From Pseudomonas sp. GM18 (lineage in GTDB: Bacteria > Pseudomonadota > Gammaproteobacteria > Pseudomonadales > Pseudomonadaceae): a stretch of 51,138 nucleotides of DNA. The stretch is taken from NCBI RefSeq assembly GCF_000282195.1, contig NZ_AKJT01000078.1:1-51138 (forward strand), written 5' to 3'. This document shows positions 25,504 through 33,997 of the stretch, piece after piece; the first letter of the stretch is position 1; each line of letters begins with the position of its first letter. The notes beneath the pieces were generated by a model. That model saw only the letters and a program-made list of their open reading frames with translations, ran no database searches and was not told where the DNA came from. Both the position numbers and the translations under genes were made by a program.

Positions 25504-25870
25504 GAATCGGGCAGTCCGGGCGGTGGTCGCCGTGGCAGTGTTCTACAAGGTCTTGCAGGGTGTCGCGCAACTGACCAAGTTCGCGAATCTTCTGATTCAG
25601 CTCGTCGATGTGCTGACGGGCCAAGGCCTTCACATCGGCACTGGCACGCTGGCGATCCTGCCAGAGGGTCAGCAGTTTGCCGACCTCTTCCAGTGAAAAG
25701 CCCAGATCCCGAGAGCGCTTGATGAACGCCAGGGTGTGCAGATCGTCGTCGCCATAGACCCGGTAGCCACTGTCGGTGCGATGGGCCGCCTTGAGCAGGC
25801 CGATGGACTCGTAATAGCGGATCATCTTCGCGCTCAGGCCACTCTGGCGGGCCGCTTGGCCAATGTTCAT
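25457..25870 (-). CDS. cueR: CueR-like copper-responsive MerR regulator
   Basis: A 137-residue MerR regulator for Cu(I)/Ag(I)/Au(I). The helix-turn-helix starts MNIGQAARQSGLSAKMIRYY. The metal loop has C112 and C120 (HCHGDHRPDC) and Ser at position 77, the marks of monovalent-metal sensors. The C-terminus adds a second Cys pair (SGCCVEPAHS). It lies last in the copA-cueR unit: its ATG overlaps the copA stop by 4 bases. Two CueR-type promoters are nearby (28290-28320 and 28824-28854). Confidence 0.92.
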   Translation of the reverse strand: MNIGQAARQSGLSAKMIRYYESIGLLKAAHRTDSGYRVYGDDDLHTLAFIKRSRDLGFSLEEVGKLLTLWQDRQRASADVKALARQHIDELNQKIRELGQLRDTLQDLVEHCHGDHRPDCPILKELASGCCVEPAHS

Positions 25871-28260
25871 CGATTGTCCTCCGGGTCTTTGGGCTTCCAG
25901 GTTTTCAACAGTAACGCATTGCTGACCACGCTGACGCTCGACAGCGCCATGGCCGCGCCGGCCAGCACCGGGTTGAGGAAGCCGAATGCCGCCAGTGGCA
26001 GGCCGATCAGGTTATAGACGAAGGCCCAGAACAGGTTCTGGCGAATCTTCGCGTAGGTCTTGCGGCTGATTTCCAGCGCCGCCGGCACCAGCCGTGGGTC
26101 ACCGCGCATCAGGGTGATCCCGGCAGCGTGCATGGCAACGTCGGTGCCGCCGCCCATGGCGATGCCGATATCAGCAGCGGCCAGGGCCGGGGCGTCGTTG
26201 ATGCCGTCGCCGACCATCGCCACCACGCCGGTTTTTTTCAGGGCGGCGACGGTGGCGGCTTTGTCCGCCGGCAGTACTTCGGCATGAACATCCTTGATGC
26301 CCAGCCCTTCAGCGACCACTTTGGCGCTGCCGCGGTTATCGCCGGTCAGCAAGTGGCTGCTGATGTTGCGTGCGCTCAGGCGTTGCACCGCTTGCAGGGC
26401 GCCGGGTTTGAGCGTGTCACCGAAAGCGAACAGGCCCAGCACCCGAGGTTCAGGGCTTTGCTCGATCAACCAGGACAGGGTCCGGCCTTCGGTTTCCCAG
26501 GCGGTTGCGGAGTCGGCCAATGACCCGGCATTCAAGCCACTTTCTTCCAGCAAACGCCGATTGCCCAGGGCCAATCGCCGGCCGTCGAGGCTGCCGGCAA
26601 TGCCGCGCCCGGTCAGCGATTGACTGTCACTGACATCGGCAACGGTCAAGCCGCGTTCGGCACAGACATCCAGCACAGCCTTGGCCAGCGGGTGCTCACT
26701 GCCGCGTTGCAGCGCACCGGCCATTTGCAGCAAGGCCGCTTCGTCACCCTCGATGGCACTCAAATGTGCGATACGCGGGGTGCCCGAGGTCAGGGTGCCG
26801 GTTTTGTCGAACACTACCGCGCTGACTTCGTGGGCGCGCTCCAGGGCTTCGGCGTCCTTGATCAGAATTCCGTGGTGCGCCGCCACGCCGGTGCCCGCCA
26901 TGATTGCTGTCGGTGTGGCCAACCCGAGCGCACAAGGACAGGCGATCACCAACACCGCGACGGCGTTGATCAATGCGGTTTCCAGCGGCGCACCGTACAG
27001 CCACCAACCGATCAGGGTCGCCAGTGCAATCAGCAGCACCACGGGCACGAACACCTGGCTGACTTTATCCACCAGTTTCTGGATCGGTGCTTTCGCTGCC
27101 TGCGCGTCTTCGACCAGGCGGATGATCCGCGCCAGCACGGTTTCTGCGCCGAGTGCCAAGGTCCGCACCAGCAGCCGGCCTTCGCCATTGATCGCACCGC
27201 CGGTGACCTTGTCGCCCGGCGCTTTGGGCACCGGCAGGCTTTCGCCGCTGATCAACGCTTCATCGGCGTGGCTCTGGCCTTCCACCACTTCGCCATCCAC
27301 CGGGAAGCGCTCGCCGGGTTTGACCATGACCAGATCGTTGAGGCGCAAGGCGCTGATGGCGACGTCCTGCTCACGGCCGTCGATCACTTGAATGGCTCGC
27401 TCCGGACGCAAGGCTTCGAGGGCGCGGATGGCGCTGGCGGTCTGGCGCTTGGCGCGGCTTTCCAGGTATTTGCCCAGCAACACCAAGGCAATCACCACCG
27501 CCGAGGCTTCGAAATACAGGTGCGGCATGCGACCGGCAGCGGTGGCCCACTCGTAAACGCTCAAGCCGTAGCCGGCGCTGGTGCCCAGAGCCACCAGCAA
27601 ATCCATGTTGCCGGCACCGGCGCGCACGGCTTTCCAGGCTGCGACATAGAAGCGTGCACCGAAGACGAATTGCACCGGCGTAGCCAACGCGAACTGCACC
27701 CACGCCGGGAGCATCCAGTGCACGCCGAAAGGTTGCAGCAGCATTGGCAGCACCAGCGGCAAGGCGAGGGCGATGGCCGCCAGCAAGGCCCAGCGTTCAC
27801 GGTGCAGGCGTTGTTGCTGATTGTCGGTTTGCGGGTGTTCGACTTCCCAGACGCGGGCGGAATAACCGGCCTTGGTCACGGCGCCGATCAAGGTTTGCGG
27901 ATCGACGTGGCCGAGCAGCTCAAGGTGCGCCCGTTCGTTGGCCAGGTTGACGCTGACACTCTTCACCCCCGGCACCTTGGCCAGCGCCCGTTCGACGCGG
28001 CCGACGCAAGACGCACAGGTCATGCCGTCGATGCTCAATTCGAGGGTCTGCTGCGGCACGCTGTAACCGGCCTGCCGCACGGCGTCCATCAAGGCGGGCA
28101 GGCTGTCACTGGGCGCTTGCACCCGGGCCTGTTCGGTGGCCAGGTTGACGCTGACGGCCGTGGCGCCGATGACTTTGCTCAAGGCACGCTCGACACGCCC
28201 GGCACAACTGGCGCAGGTCATGCCGGCAATCGGCAGATCGAAAGTGGTGGATTCGGACAT
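25867..28260 (-). CDS. copA: Cu(I)-exporting P1B-type ATPase
   Basis: A 797-residue copper exporter in the inner membrane, called CueA in some pseudomonads. It has two N-terminal metal-binding domains (GMTCASCAGRVE near 13 and GMTCASCVGRVE near 81), eight expected membrane helices, the transport motif ACPCALG near 441, the phosphorylation site DKTGTLTSG near 484, the SEHPLAKAV loop and GDGINDAPAL near 683. It exports Cu(I) to the periplasm at the cost of ATP. It is the first gene of a two-gene unit with cueR and is preceded by a CueR-type promoter. Confidence 0.95.
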   Translation of the reverse strand: MSESTTFDLPIAGMTCASCAGRVERALSKVIGATAVSVNLATEQARVQAPSDSLPALMDAVRQAGYSVPQQTLELSIDGMTCASCVGRVERALAKVPGVKSVSVNLANERAHLELLGHVDPQTLIGAVTKAGYSARVWEVEHPQTDNQQQRLHRERWALLAAIALALPLVLPMLLQPFGVHWMLPAWVQFALATPVQFVFGARFYVAAWKAVRAGAGNMDLLVALGTSAGYGLSVYEWATAAGRMPHLYFEASAVVIALVLLGKYLESRAKRQTASAIRALEALRPERAIQVIDGREQDVAISALRLNDLVMVKPGERFPVDGEVVEGQSHADEALISGESLPVPKAPGDKVTGGAINGEGRLLVRTLALGAETVLARIIRLVEDAQAAKAPIQKLVDKVSQVFVPVVLLIALATLIGWWLYGAPLETALINAVAVLVIACPCALGLATPTAIMAGTGVAAHHGILIKDAEALERAHEVSAVVFDKTGTLTSGTPRIAHLSAIEGDEAALLQMAGALQRGSEHPLAKAVLDVCAERGLTVADVSDSQSLTGRGIAGSLDGRRLALGNRRLLEESGLNAGSLADSATAWETEGRTLSWLIEQSPEPRVLGLFAFGDTLKPGALQAVQRLSARNISSHLLTGDNRGSAKVVAEGLGIKDVHAEVLPADKAATVAALKKTGVVAMVGDGINDAPALAAADIGIAMGGGTDVAMHAAGITLMRGDPRLVPAALEISRKTYAKIRQNLFWAFVYNLIGLPLAAFGFLNPVLAGAAMALSSVSVVSNALLLKTWKPKDPEDNR

Positions 28261-28289
28261 CGGTCACGCTCCCTGTAGAAATTGCCTAC

Positions 28290-28320
28290 AGGATCAACCT
28301 TGCCATGCGGGCAAGGTCAA
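28290..28320 (-). promoter_or_regulatory. CueR-type promoter of copA-cueR
   Basis: On the minus strand: -35 TTGACC (28320-28315), a 19-base spacer and -10 GATCCT (28295-28290). The spacer holds the palindrome ACCTTGCC..GGCAAGGT. The long spacer and sequence match the E. coli copA promoter as I remember it. Confidence 0.88.
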
Positions 28321-28351
28321 GTGCCATGTCTCAGATCAAAAGATCGCAGAC

Positions 28352-28735
28352 TCAGTACCCCAAAGCCGCAGGCTTGAGGTACATCCCTTCCTGCGTCATC
28401 GCAATCCGGAACTTCAACACATCCCCAGCCTTGAGTTTGATGTCCTGCGAGCCCGGCGCGAGCATGCCCGGGTTGCAGCCCGGCGCCTGGCCCGGCAGCA
28501 ATTTGAGGCGCAGGGACACATTGCCCGGCGGCAGGTTGAACGAGGTGCTCTGTTCCTGGAACAGCCGCCCCGCCAACTGATCCTGGATGTACACGCCGAT
28601 CTCGCAGGAAGTCGACACTTCCAGGCGCTCGCGGGAAATGATCAGCACGCCGTAGTCCTCCCCGGCGGCTTGAACCGAAGGTGTCGCGGCAAAGAGGCTG
28701 AGGAAGCCAAACAGGCTGAGAGCTGACCAGCGCAT
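28352..28735 (-). CDS. Small secreted protein of unknown function
   Basis: A 127-residue protein with a clear signal peptide (MRWSALSLFGFLSLFAATPSVQA, cleaved after AQA or nearby). The mature part is about 100 residues, beta-rich, with two Cys (STSCEIGVYI and APGCNPGM) that could form a disulfide. AGGAG lies 9 bases before the ATG at 28735. I do not recognise the family. It lies between copA and copZ, back to back with copZ, so a copper link is possible. It has no Met- or His-rich copper site. Confidence 0.75.
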   Translation of the reverse strand: MRWSALSLFGFLSLFAATPSVQAAGEDYGVLIISRERLEVSTSCEIGVYIQDQLAGRLFQEQSTSFNLPPGNVSLRLKLLPGQAPGCNPGMLAPGSQDIKLKAGDVLKFRIAMTQEGMYLKPAALGY

Positions 28736-28823
28736 GGCTGAATCTCCTGATGTCGAGTCATTGATGGGCGCAGCTTGGCCGAGCGCGGCGCCGATTGCCA
28801 GCCCGGCAGCTTGTTTCAGAACT

Positions 28824-28854
28824 TGACCTTGCCATGGTGGCAAGCTCGAGACTG
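28824..28854 (+). promoter_or_regulatory. CueR-type promoter of copZ
   Basis: -35 TTGACC (28824-28829), a 19-base spacer TTGCCATGGTGGCAAGCTC and -10 GAGACT (28849-28854). It has the same palindrome core (CTTGCC..GGCAAG) as the copA promoter. Confidence 0.85.
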
Positions 28855-28896
28855 CGCGCAACCCTCATGTAAGGGCTTCATTAAAGGAGACGTCCC

Positions 28897-29094
28897 ATGC
28901 AAGTGTTCAACGTTGAAGGTATGTCCTGCGGTCACTGCGTCAAGGCCATTACTGAGGCGCTGCAAGCCAAGGATCCGGCAGCCAGCGTGCGTATCGATCT
29001 GGCGGCAAAAGAAGTCGGCGTAGAAAGTGCGCTGACAGCCGATCAGGTGATCGCCACCATCACTGAAGAGGGTTACGGGGTAAAACAGGCCTGA
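28897..29094 (+). CDS. copZ: CopZ-like copper chaperone
   Basis: A 65-residue HMA-domain chaperone that carries Cu(I) in the cytoplasm and hands it to the ATPase. The metal site is GMSCGHC near residue 8, and the fold ends with TITEEGYGVKQA. AAAGGAG lies before the ATG. The CueR-type promoter places it in the same regulon as copA. Confidence 0.93.
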   Translation: MQVFNVEGMSCGHCVKAITEALQAKDPAASVRIDLAAKEVGVESALTADQVIATITEEGYGVKQA

Positions 29095-29203
29095 GCTATT
29101 TTTAATAGTTAGCGACCTAACGGAATGTTCAAGGCGTCCACGCCCGGCTAGACTGTCACCCTGCTGATCCATGGCTAACCTGTCTGCCCAACCTGGACGC
29201 CTG

Positions 29204-30400
29204 ATGAACCTGCGCACAATCCTGATTCTCGGCGCCTTGAGCGCTTTCGGTCCGCTGGCGATCGATTTCTACCTGCCGGCCTTCCCGGCGATGGCGCTCG
29301 CTTTCGGCACCGACGAAAAACACGTTCAACTGACCCTGGCGGCCTATTTTCTCGGGCTTTCCATCGGCCAACTGGCATACGGCCCGGTGGCGGATCGCTT
29401 CGGGCGACGGATTCCCTTGTTGACCGGCGTCGGCCTGTTCACCGTAGCCTCATTGGCGTGTGCTTACGCGCCGAATCTGGAGTGGCTGATCGGCGCACGC
29501 TTCGTCCAGGCGCTGGGCGGTTGCGCGGGCATGGTGATCGCCCGGGCGGTGGTCAGCGATAAATGCGATGCAGTGGGGTCGGCGAAGGTCTTTTCGCAGT
29601 TGATGCTGGTGATGGGCCTGGCGCCGATTCTTGCGCCGATGCTGGGCGGGTTGTTGGTCAACACGTCGGGTTGGCAGTCGATCTTTCTCGCGCTGACCGG
29701 TTTCAGTGCGCTGGCAGGGTTGGCCGTGGCCCTCGGGCTACCGGAAAGTCTGCCGGTCCATGTGCCGCGCCAACCGTTGTCGGGCGCGCTGCGCCAGTAC
29801 GGTCGGTTGCTGGCGGACCCGATATTCCTCGGTCATGCCCTGACCGGTGGCGTTGCCATCGCCGGGATGTTTGCCTACATCGCGGGCTCGCCGTTCGTCT
29901 TCATCAAACTCTATGGCGTGCCGGCCGAGCATTTCGGCTGGCTGTTCGGGATTAACGCGGCGGGGTTCATTCTGGTGGCCCAGGTCAATGCCCGGTTGTT
30001 GGCAAAGCGCGGTCCGGCTTTCTTACTGGCGCGCACTGTCTGGCTCTACCTGGCGGGCGGTCTGGCCCTGTTGGCGGTCAGCTCGTTACACACTGCGCAC
30101 TTGTGGCCGTTGCTGATTCCGCTTTTCCTCTGCATCGCCAGCCTGGGTTGTATCGTGCCCAACGCCTCGGCCTGCGCGATGAACGGGCAGGGCGCGCGGG
30201 CGGGCAGTGCCTCGGCGATGCTCGGTTGCCTGCAATTCAGCGTCGCCGCCGGGGCCGCGGCGCTGGTGGGTGTTTTGCACGATGGCAGTGCCATGCCGAT
30301 GGCCATGGTCATCAGTCTGTGCGCAATTGTGGTGGTGAGCGTGGCGATGCTCACCCGGCGTTTGCAGAATGCCCGGGCGTTGGAGCAAGCCCAGGTTTGA
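29204..30400 (+). CDS. Bcr/CflA-family multidrug MFS exporter
   Basis: A 398-residue exporter with twelve expected helices. It begins MNLRTILILGALSAFGPLAI, followed by DFYLPAFPAM, the Bcr/CflA signature. It has the MFS loop YGPVADRFGRRIPLL and the exporter-type QALGGCAGMVIARAVVSD. I use the ATG at 29204 (GGA upstream) and not 29171, which would add 11 residues without a ribosome site. The likely role is export of drugs or metabolites such as bicyclomycin or sulfonamides. Confidence 0.87.
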   Translation: MNLRTILILGALSAFGPLAIDFYLPAFPAMALAFGTDEKHVQLTLAAYFLGLSIGQLAYGPVADRFGRRIPLLTGVGLFTVASLACAYAPNLEWLIGARFVQALGGCAGMVIARAVVSDKCDAVGSAKVFSQLMLVMGLAPILAPMLGGLLVNTSGWQSIFLALTGFSALAGLAVALGLPESLPVHVPRQPLSGALRQYGRLLADPIFLGHALTGGVAIAGMFAYIAGSPFVFIKLYGVPAEHFGWLFGINAAGFILVAQVNARLLAKRGPAFLLARTVWLYLAGGLALLAVSSLHTAHLWPLLIPLFLCIASLGCIVPNASACAMNGQGARAGSASAMLGCLQFSVAAGAAALVGVLHDGSAMPMAMVISLCAIVVVSVAMLTRRLQNARALEQAQV

Positions 30401-30408
30401 GGACGGAC

Positions 30409-30579
30409 TCAGCCGGCAGAGCGATGCTGACGACCGGGAATCTGATGGGGCGCGTACAAGCGCGCTTCAAGGGTTTTAGTGAAGGCCAGGGCTTCGGCTT
30501 CACTGCGGAACGTCACAGCGTGTTGATCCAGGCGGACCTGCCAGCGGGATGTTGCCAGTTCTTTTATCAGGATCTTCAT
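30409..30579 (-). CDS. Small conserved-looking hypothetical protein
   Basis: A 56-residue ORF, MKILIKELATSRWQVRLDQH..., with AGAGGA about 9 bases before the ATG at 30579. The composition is coding-like: basic, one Trp, with a helix EAEALAFTKTLEARLY. It is convergent with the Bcr-type gene. I do not recognise the function. Confidence 0.6.
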   Translation of the reverse strand: MKILIKELATSRWQVRLDQHAVTFRSEAEALAFTKTLEARLYAPHQIPGRQHRSAG

Positions 30580-30745
30580 TGCTGAGTTCCTCTTGTAAAA
30601 GACGTCTCGCAAAAGACATCACGTAAAAGATTATTCGCAGAGTTTTCGATTGTAGACCCGAATACGATCGCAATTGTGACAACGATCAACTCTCAGACTG
30701 ACGGCAAAGATCGCAACTCCCAAAGCCACGATCTCTTGATTTTGG

Positions 30746-31759
30746 TCAGAACCCTTCAAGCACAATCTTGCCCTTGGACTTGCCACTCTCCAGCAGTTCA
30801 TGGGCGCGGCGCAGGTTGGCTGCGTTGATGGTTCCGAAGTGCTCACCGACCGTGGTTTTCAGCGTGCCCGCATCGATCAGCCCGGCGACGCGGTTGAGCA
30901 GTTTGTGCTGCTCGATCATGTCTGCGGTCTCGAACAGCGAGCGGGTGTACATGAACTCCCAGTGCAGCGACAGGCTCTTGCGCTTGAGCTTGGTCACGTC
31001 CAGCGCCTTGGGATCATCGATCAGCGCCAGTTTGCCTTGCGGCGCCAACGCCTCCACCAATTGATCCAGGTGTTGGTCAGTCTGGGTCAGGCTGGCGACG
31101 TGGGTGACATGTTCGAACCCGGCACGTTTGAGTGCTTCACTCAGCGGCTGACTGTGATCGATCACTTGATCGGCACCCAGGTCACGCACCCAGCTCTGGG
31201 TTTGGGCACGGGACGCGGTGCCGATGACTTTCAGCCCGGTGAGCTGGCTGGCCAATTGCGTGAGGATTGAACCAACGCCCCCGGCGGCACCGACGATCAG
31301 CAGGCTCTGACCCTCATCGGTTTTGCCTTCGCGTATTTGCAGGCGTTCGAACAACAGTTCCCACGCGGTGATGGCGGTCAGCGGCAGGGCGGCGGCTTCG
31401 GCGAAACCAAGAGTTTTCGGCATATGGCCGACGATGCGCTCATCCACCACATGCAGCTCACTGTTGCCGCCGGCACGGACGATGGAGCCGGCGTAGAACA
31501 CCTTGTCGCCGGCCTTGAACAAGGTCACTTCGCTGCCGACAGCCTTGACGACACCCGCCACGTCCCAACCCAGCACTTTGGCCGCGCCACCTTCAGGCTG
31601 CACGTTCTGGCGAATCTTGGTGTCCACCGGGTTGACCGAAATGGCTTTGACCTCCACCAACAGGTCGCGCGGGCCGGCGACCGGTTCTGGCAACTCGACG
31701 TCTTGCAGAGACTTTTCGTCGCTGATCGGCAGGGAGGCGTAGTAGGCAATGGCTTTCAT
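30746..31759 (-). CDS. Zinc-type alcohol dehydrogenase-like quinone oxidoreductase
   Basis: A 337-residue MDR-superfamily enzyme, NADPH-dependent by family. It has the GroES-like domain (DLLVEVKAISVNPVDTKIR) and the Rossmann motif VGAAGGVGSILTQLA. It lacks the Cys-rich structural zinc loop and the catalytic zinc ligands, so it is a zinc-free quinone or enal reductase. It is divergent from the LysR regulator at 31879, which is likely to control it. The ATG at 31759 gives the family length. Confidence 0.85.
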   Translation of the reverse strand: MKAIAYYASLPISDEKSLQDVELPEPVAGPRDLLVEVKAISVNPVDTKIRQNVQPEGGAAKVLGWDVAGVVKAVGSEVTLFKAGDKVFYAGSIVRAGGNSELHVVDERIVGHMPKTLGFAEAAALPLTAITAWELLFERLQIREGKTDEGQSLLIVGAAGGVGSILTQLASQLTGLKVIGTASRAQTQSWVRDLGADQVIDHSQPLSEALKRAGFEHVTHVASLTQTDQHLDQLVEALAPQGKLALIDDPKALDVTKLKRKSLSLHWEFMYTRSLFETADMIEQHKLLNRVAGLIDAGTLKTTVGEHFGTINAANLRRAHELLESGKSKGKIVLEGF

Positions 31760-31878
31760 AGTGGGGTCCCGGGAGAAGGATGATTTCGATGGCACAGATG
31801 ATTGGTTATTTCTCCAAGAGATAAAACCCGCTAAAAGAGCAGTCTCTTTCAATATTTTTTTGATAATCGGGGCTGACG

Positions 31879-32808
31879 ATGTTGCGTTTCGATGACTTGC
31901 AGTTGTTCGTTCGGGCAGCGGACCTGGGCAGTTTGTCGGCGGCGGCGCGGGTGATGGACCTGTCGGCGGCGGTGGCCAGCGCGGCGTTGAAACGCATCGA
32001 ACAACAACTCGGCGCACGCTTGCTCACCCGTTCTACCCGTAGCCTGCGCCTGACGGCCGAAGGCGAGGGCTTTTTGGAATACGCCCGGGCCGCCTTGAGC
32101 AATCTCGATGAGGGCCGCCGTTTGCTGGCCAGTGGGCAGGATCAGGTCAGCGGGATTTTGCAGCTGTCGGCGCCTTCGGATTTCGGTCGCAACCTGCTGT
32201 TGCCATGGCTCGACGAGTTTCAGCGCGAGCACCCGAAACTCACCGTACGGTTGCTGCTGGGCGACCGCATCGCCGATCTGTTCCGCCAACCGGTGGACAT
32301 CGCCCTGCGTTACGGCGAGCCGGAAGACTCGAGCCTGGTGGCGTTGCCCATCGCGCCGCAGAACCGCCGCGTGCTCTGTGCTGCGCCGAGTTATCTGGCC
32401 CGACATGGCGAACCACGGCATCTGGAGCAATTGGCTCAGCACAATTGCCTGCTGTTTATGCTCGGTAGCCGGGTCCACGATCACTGGAGTTTTCACGACG
32501 GCAAACGCGAGGTGAGCCTGACCGTCAGCGGCGATCGCTTCAGTGACGATGCCGATGTGGTGCGGCTGTGGGCCGTGGCGGGAGCAGGGATTGCGTACAA
32601 GTCCTGGCTCGATGTCGCCGCCGATGTGCTCGCCGGTCGGTTGAAAGTGCTGATGCCTGAACTGCTCTGTGAGCGCGCACCGCTGAATTTACTGTGCGCC
32701 CATCGCGCACAATTGAGTAAGCCGGTGAACCTTTTGCGGGAAATGCTTGCCAGCCGATGCGCTCGGATAAGCAGTCAATTTCCGACGATATCGGGTGTCG
32801 ATCATTAG
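31879..32808 (+). CDS. LysR-type regulator
   Basis: A 309-residue LysR regulator of the AaeR/CrgA-like group. The helix-turn-helix is FVRAADLGSLSAAARVMDLS and the substrate domain contains RQPVDIALRYGEPEDSSL. It is divergent from the oxidoreductase with 119 bases between them, which should hold the operator. The effector is unknown. Confidence 0.87.
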   Translation: MLRFDDLQLFVRAADLGSLSAAARVMDLSAAVASAALKRIEQQLGARLLTRSTRSLRLTAEGEGFLEYARAALSNLDEGRRLLASGQDQVSGILQLSAPSDFGRNLLLPWLDEFQREHPKLTVRLLLGDRIADLFRQPVDIALRYGEPEDSSLVALPIAPQNRRVLCAAPSYLARHGEPRHLEQLAQHNCLLFMLGSRVHDHWSFHDGKREVSLTVSGDRFSDDADVVRLWAVAGAGIAYKSWLDVAADVLAGRLKVLMPELLCERAPLNLLCAHRAQLSKPVNLLREMLASRCARISSQFPTISGVDH

Positions 32809-33124
32809 TCGCAGGCAAATAGCGAAATTTCTGTCAGGAACTATCACCACCAATGGATCCCCGAGGGCAGGAACCGGCGGTTAACCCGCTTATACTAGCG
32901 CCCGCCTCATGTACGCACCGTCGATCTCGCAATGGCGAGTCCACGTTCGAGTCGGTCAGACCCTACGGTCATCACCGGACCTTCGCTGCACCCGCGAAGC
33001 AATGGCTTGGGTGAGTGGGTGGCTTTGCCCGGCTTATGGCGGTTTTCGCGTCTTGGCCGAAGACACATTACTGGTCAAGATGTCTCTGAGCAGTAGACGA
33101 AACGATTCAACAGGGAGTGAATAC
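32809..33124 (+). promoter_or_regulatory. Long structured leader of the ArsR-like gene
   Basis: 316 bases with no gene I trust. A possible -10 TATACT (32891-32896) lacks a good -35. Downstream are several hairpins, including CTCGC-AATG-GCGAG (about 32927) and CTTCGC-TGCACCC-GCGAAG (about 32982), and more self-complementary stretches to 33060. The gene frame is open back to an ATG at 32909, but the protein it would add is unlike any regulator domain. Confidence 0.45.
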
Positions 33125-33859
33125 ATGGAACATGCACCTTGCATCAGCCAGATCGCCACGTTGCTGGCTGACCCAAAGCGCAGCGCAATGATGTGGGCCT
33201 TGATGGACGGCTCGGCGCGGCATACCGAGGAGCTGGCGTTGCTGGCGGGCCTGTCGCCGTCTTCGGCCAGTGCGCATTTGGGGCGCTTGTCCACCGGCGG
33301 TCTGTTGAAAGTCGAAACCCGTGGGCGCAAACGGTTTTTCCGACTTGCCGCGCCCGAAGTCGGCGCCGCAATAGAAGCCCTGGCCAGTGCTACCCTGGCC
33401 AGCGCGCCTCGGGATATTCCAGAGGTGTTCAAACGCACGAGCCCTATCGCCAAACCTCAGGCGGCGCCTTCGTCACTGCTGCGGGCCCGGCTCTGCGATG
33501 ACCATCTGGGAGGCACCCTGGCCGCCGATCTTTACCGGCGTCTGCTGGATGCCGGCTGGATCGAGCAGCTCGATCAGCGGGTCATGATCACTCACAAGGG
33601 TTCCACGCAATTGGCAGCACGCGGTGTGTTCATCCAGGCACTGGCCCATCGCAACGGCAGAGTCGCCTGCGCGTGCCCGGACTGGAGCGAAAGACGCCCG
33701 CACATGGGCGGTTCCTTGGGCGCGGCCTTGTTGCAACTGTTCATGCAGTCCGGCTGGTTGAGCCTGCCCAACGATTCGCGAGCCTTGCAGATCACGGCCA
33801 CGGGGCAACGTGAAATCCATCGTTTCGCCAAGGAAACCGAGCTGGACATGGCGCTTTAG
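33125..33859 (+). CDS. ArsR-type winged-helix regulator
   Basis: A 244-residue protein. The N-terminal winged helix (IATLLADPKRSAMMWALMDG, TEELALLAGLSPSSASAHLG, LLKVETRGRKRFFRLA) is of the ArsR/SmtB type. The C-terminal part of about 130 residues contains RNGRVACACPDWSERRPHMG, with two Cys and one His, which could bind a metal or redox signal. GGGAG lies 8 bases before the ATG at 33125. The downstream MFS gene at 33998 may be its target. Confidence 0.82.
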   Translation: MEHAPCISQIATLLADPKRSAMMWALMDGSARHTEELALLAGLSPSSASAHLGRLSTGGLLKVETRGRKRFFRLAAPEVGAAIEALASATLASAPRDIPEVFKRTSPIAKPQAAPSSLLRARLCDDHLGGTLAADLYRRLLDAGWIEQLDQRVMITHKGSTQLAARGVFIQALAHRNGRVACACPDWSERRPHMGGSLGAALLQLFMQSGWLSLPNDSRALQITATGQREIHRFAKETELDMAL

Positions 33860-33997
33860 AGCTATTGGTGGGGCGATGTCCGGGATTCTGGGCTTCAGGC
33901 GTCGTTCAGAGCTCTGGGCAGGTCGCATCCAGCAATAACCCCCAGCGACTATCGCGCACACTCGATCCGGGGACTTTCGGATTGGGGGGAATGTGGC

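Noticed and set aside
26620..28278. A 552-codon frame opposite copA
   Set aside because: It is His/Gln-rich shadow sequence of an unmistakable P-type ATPase.
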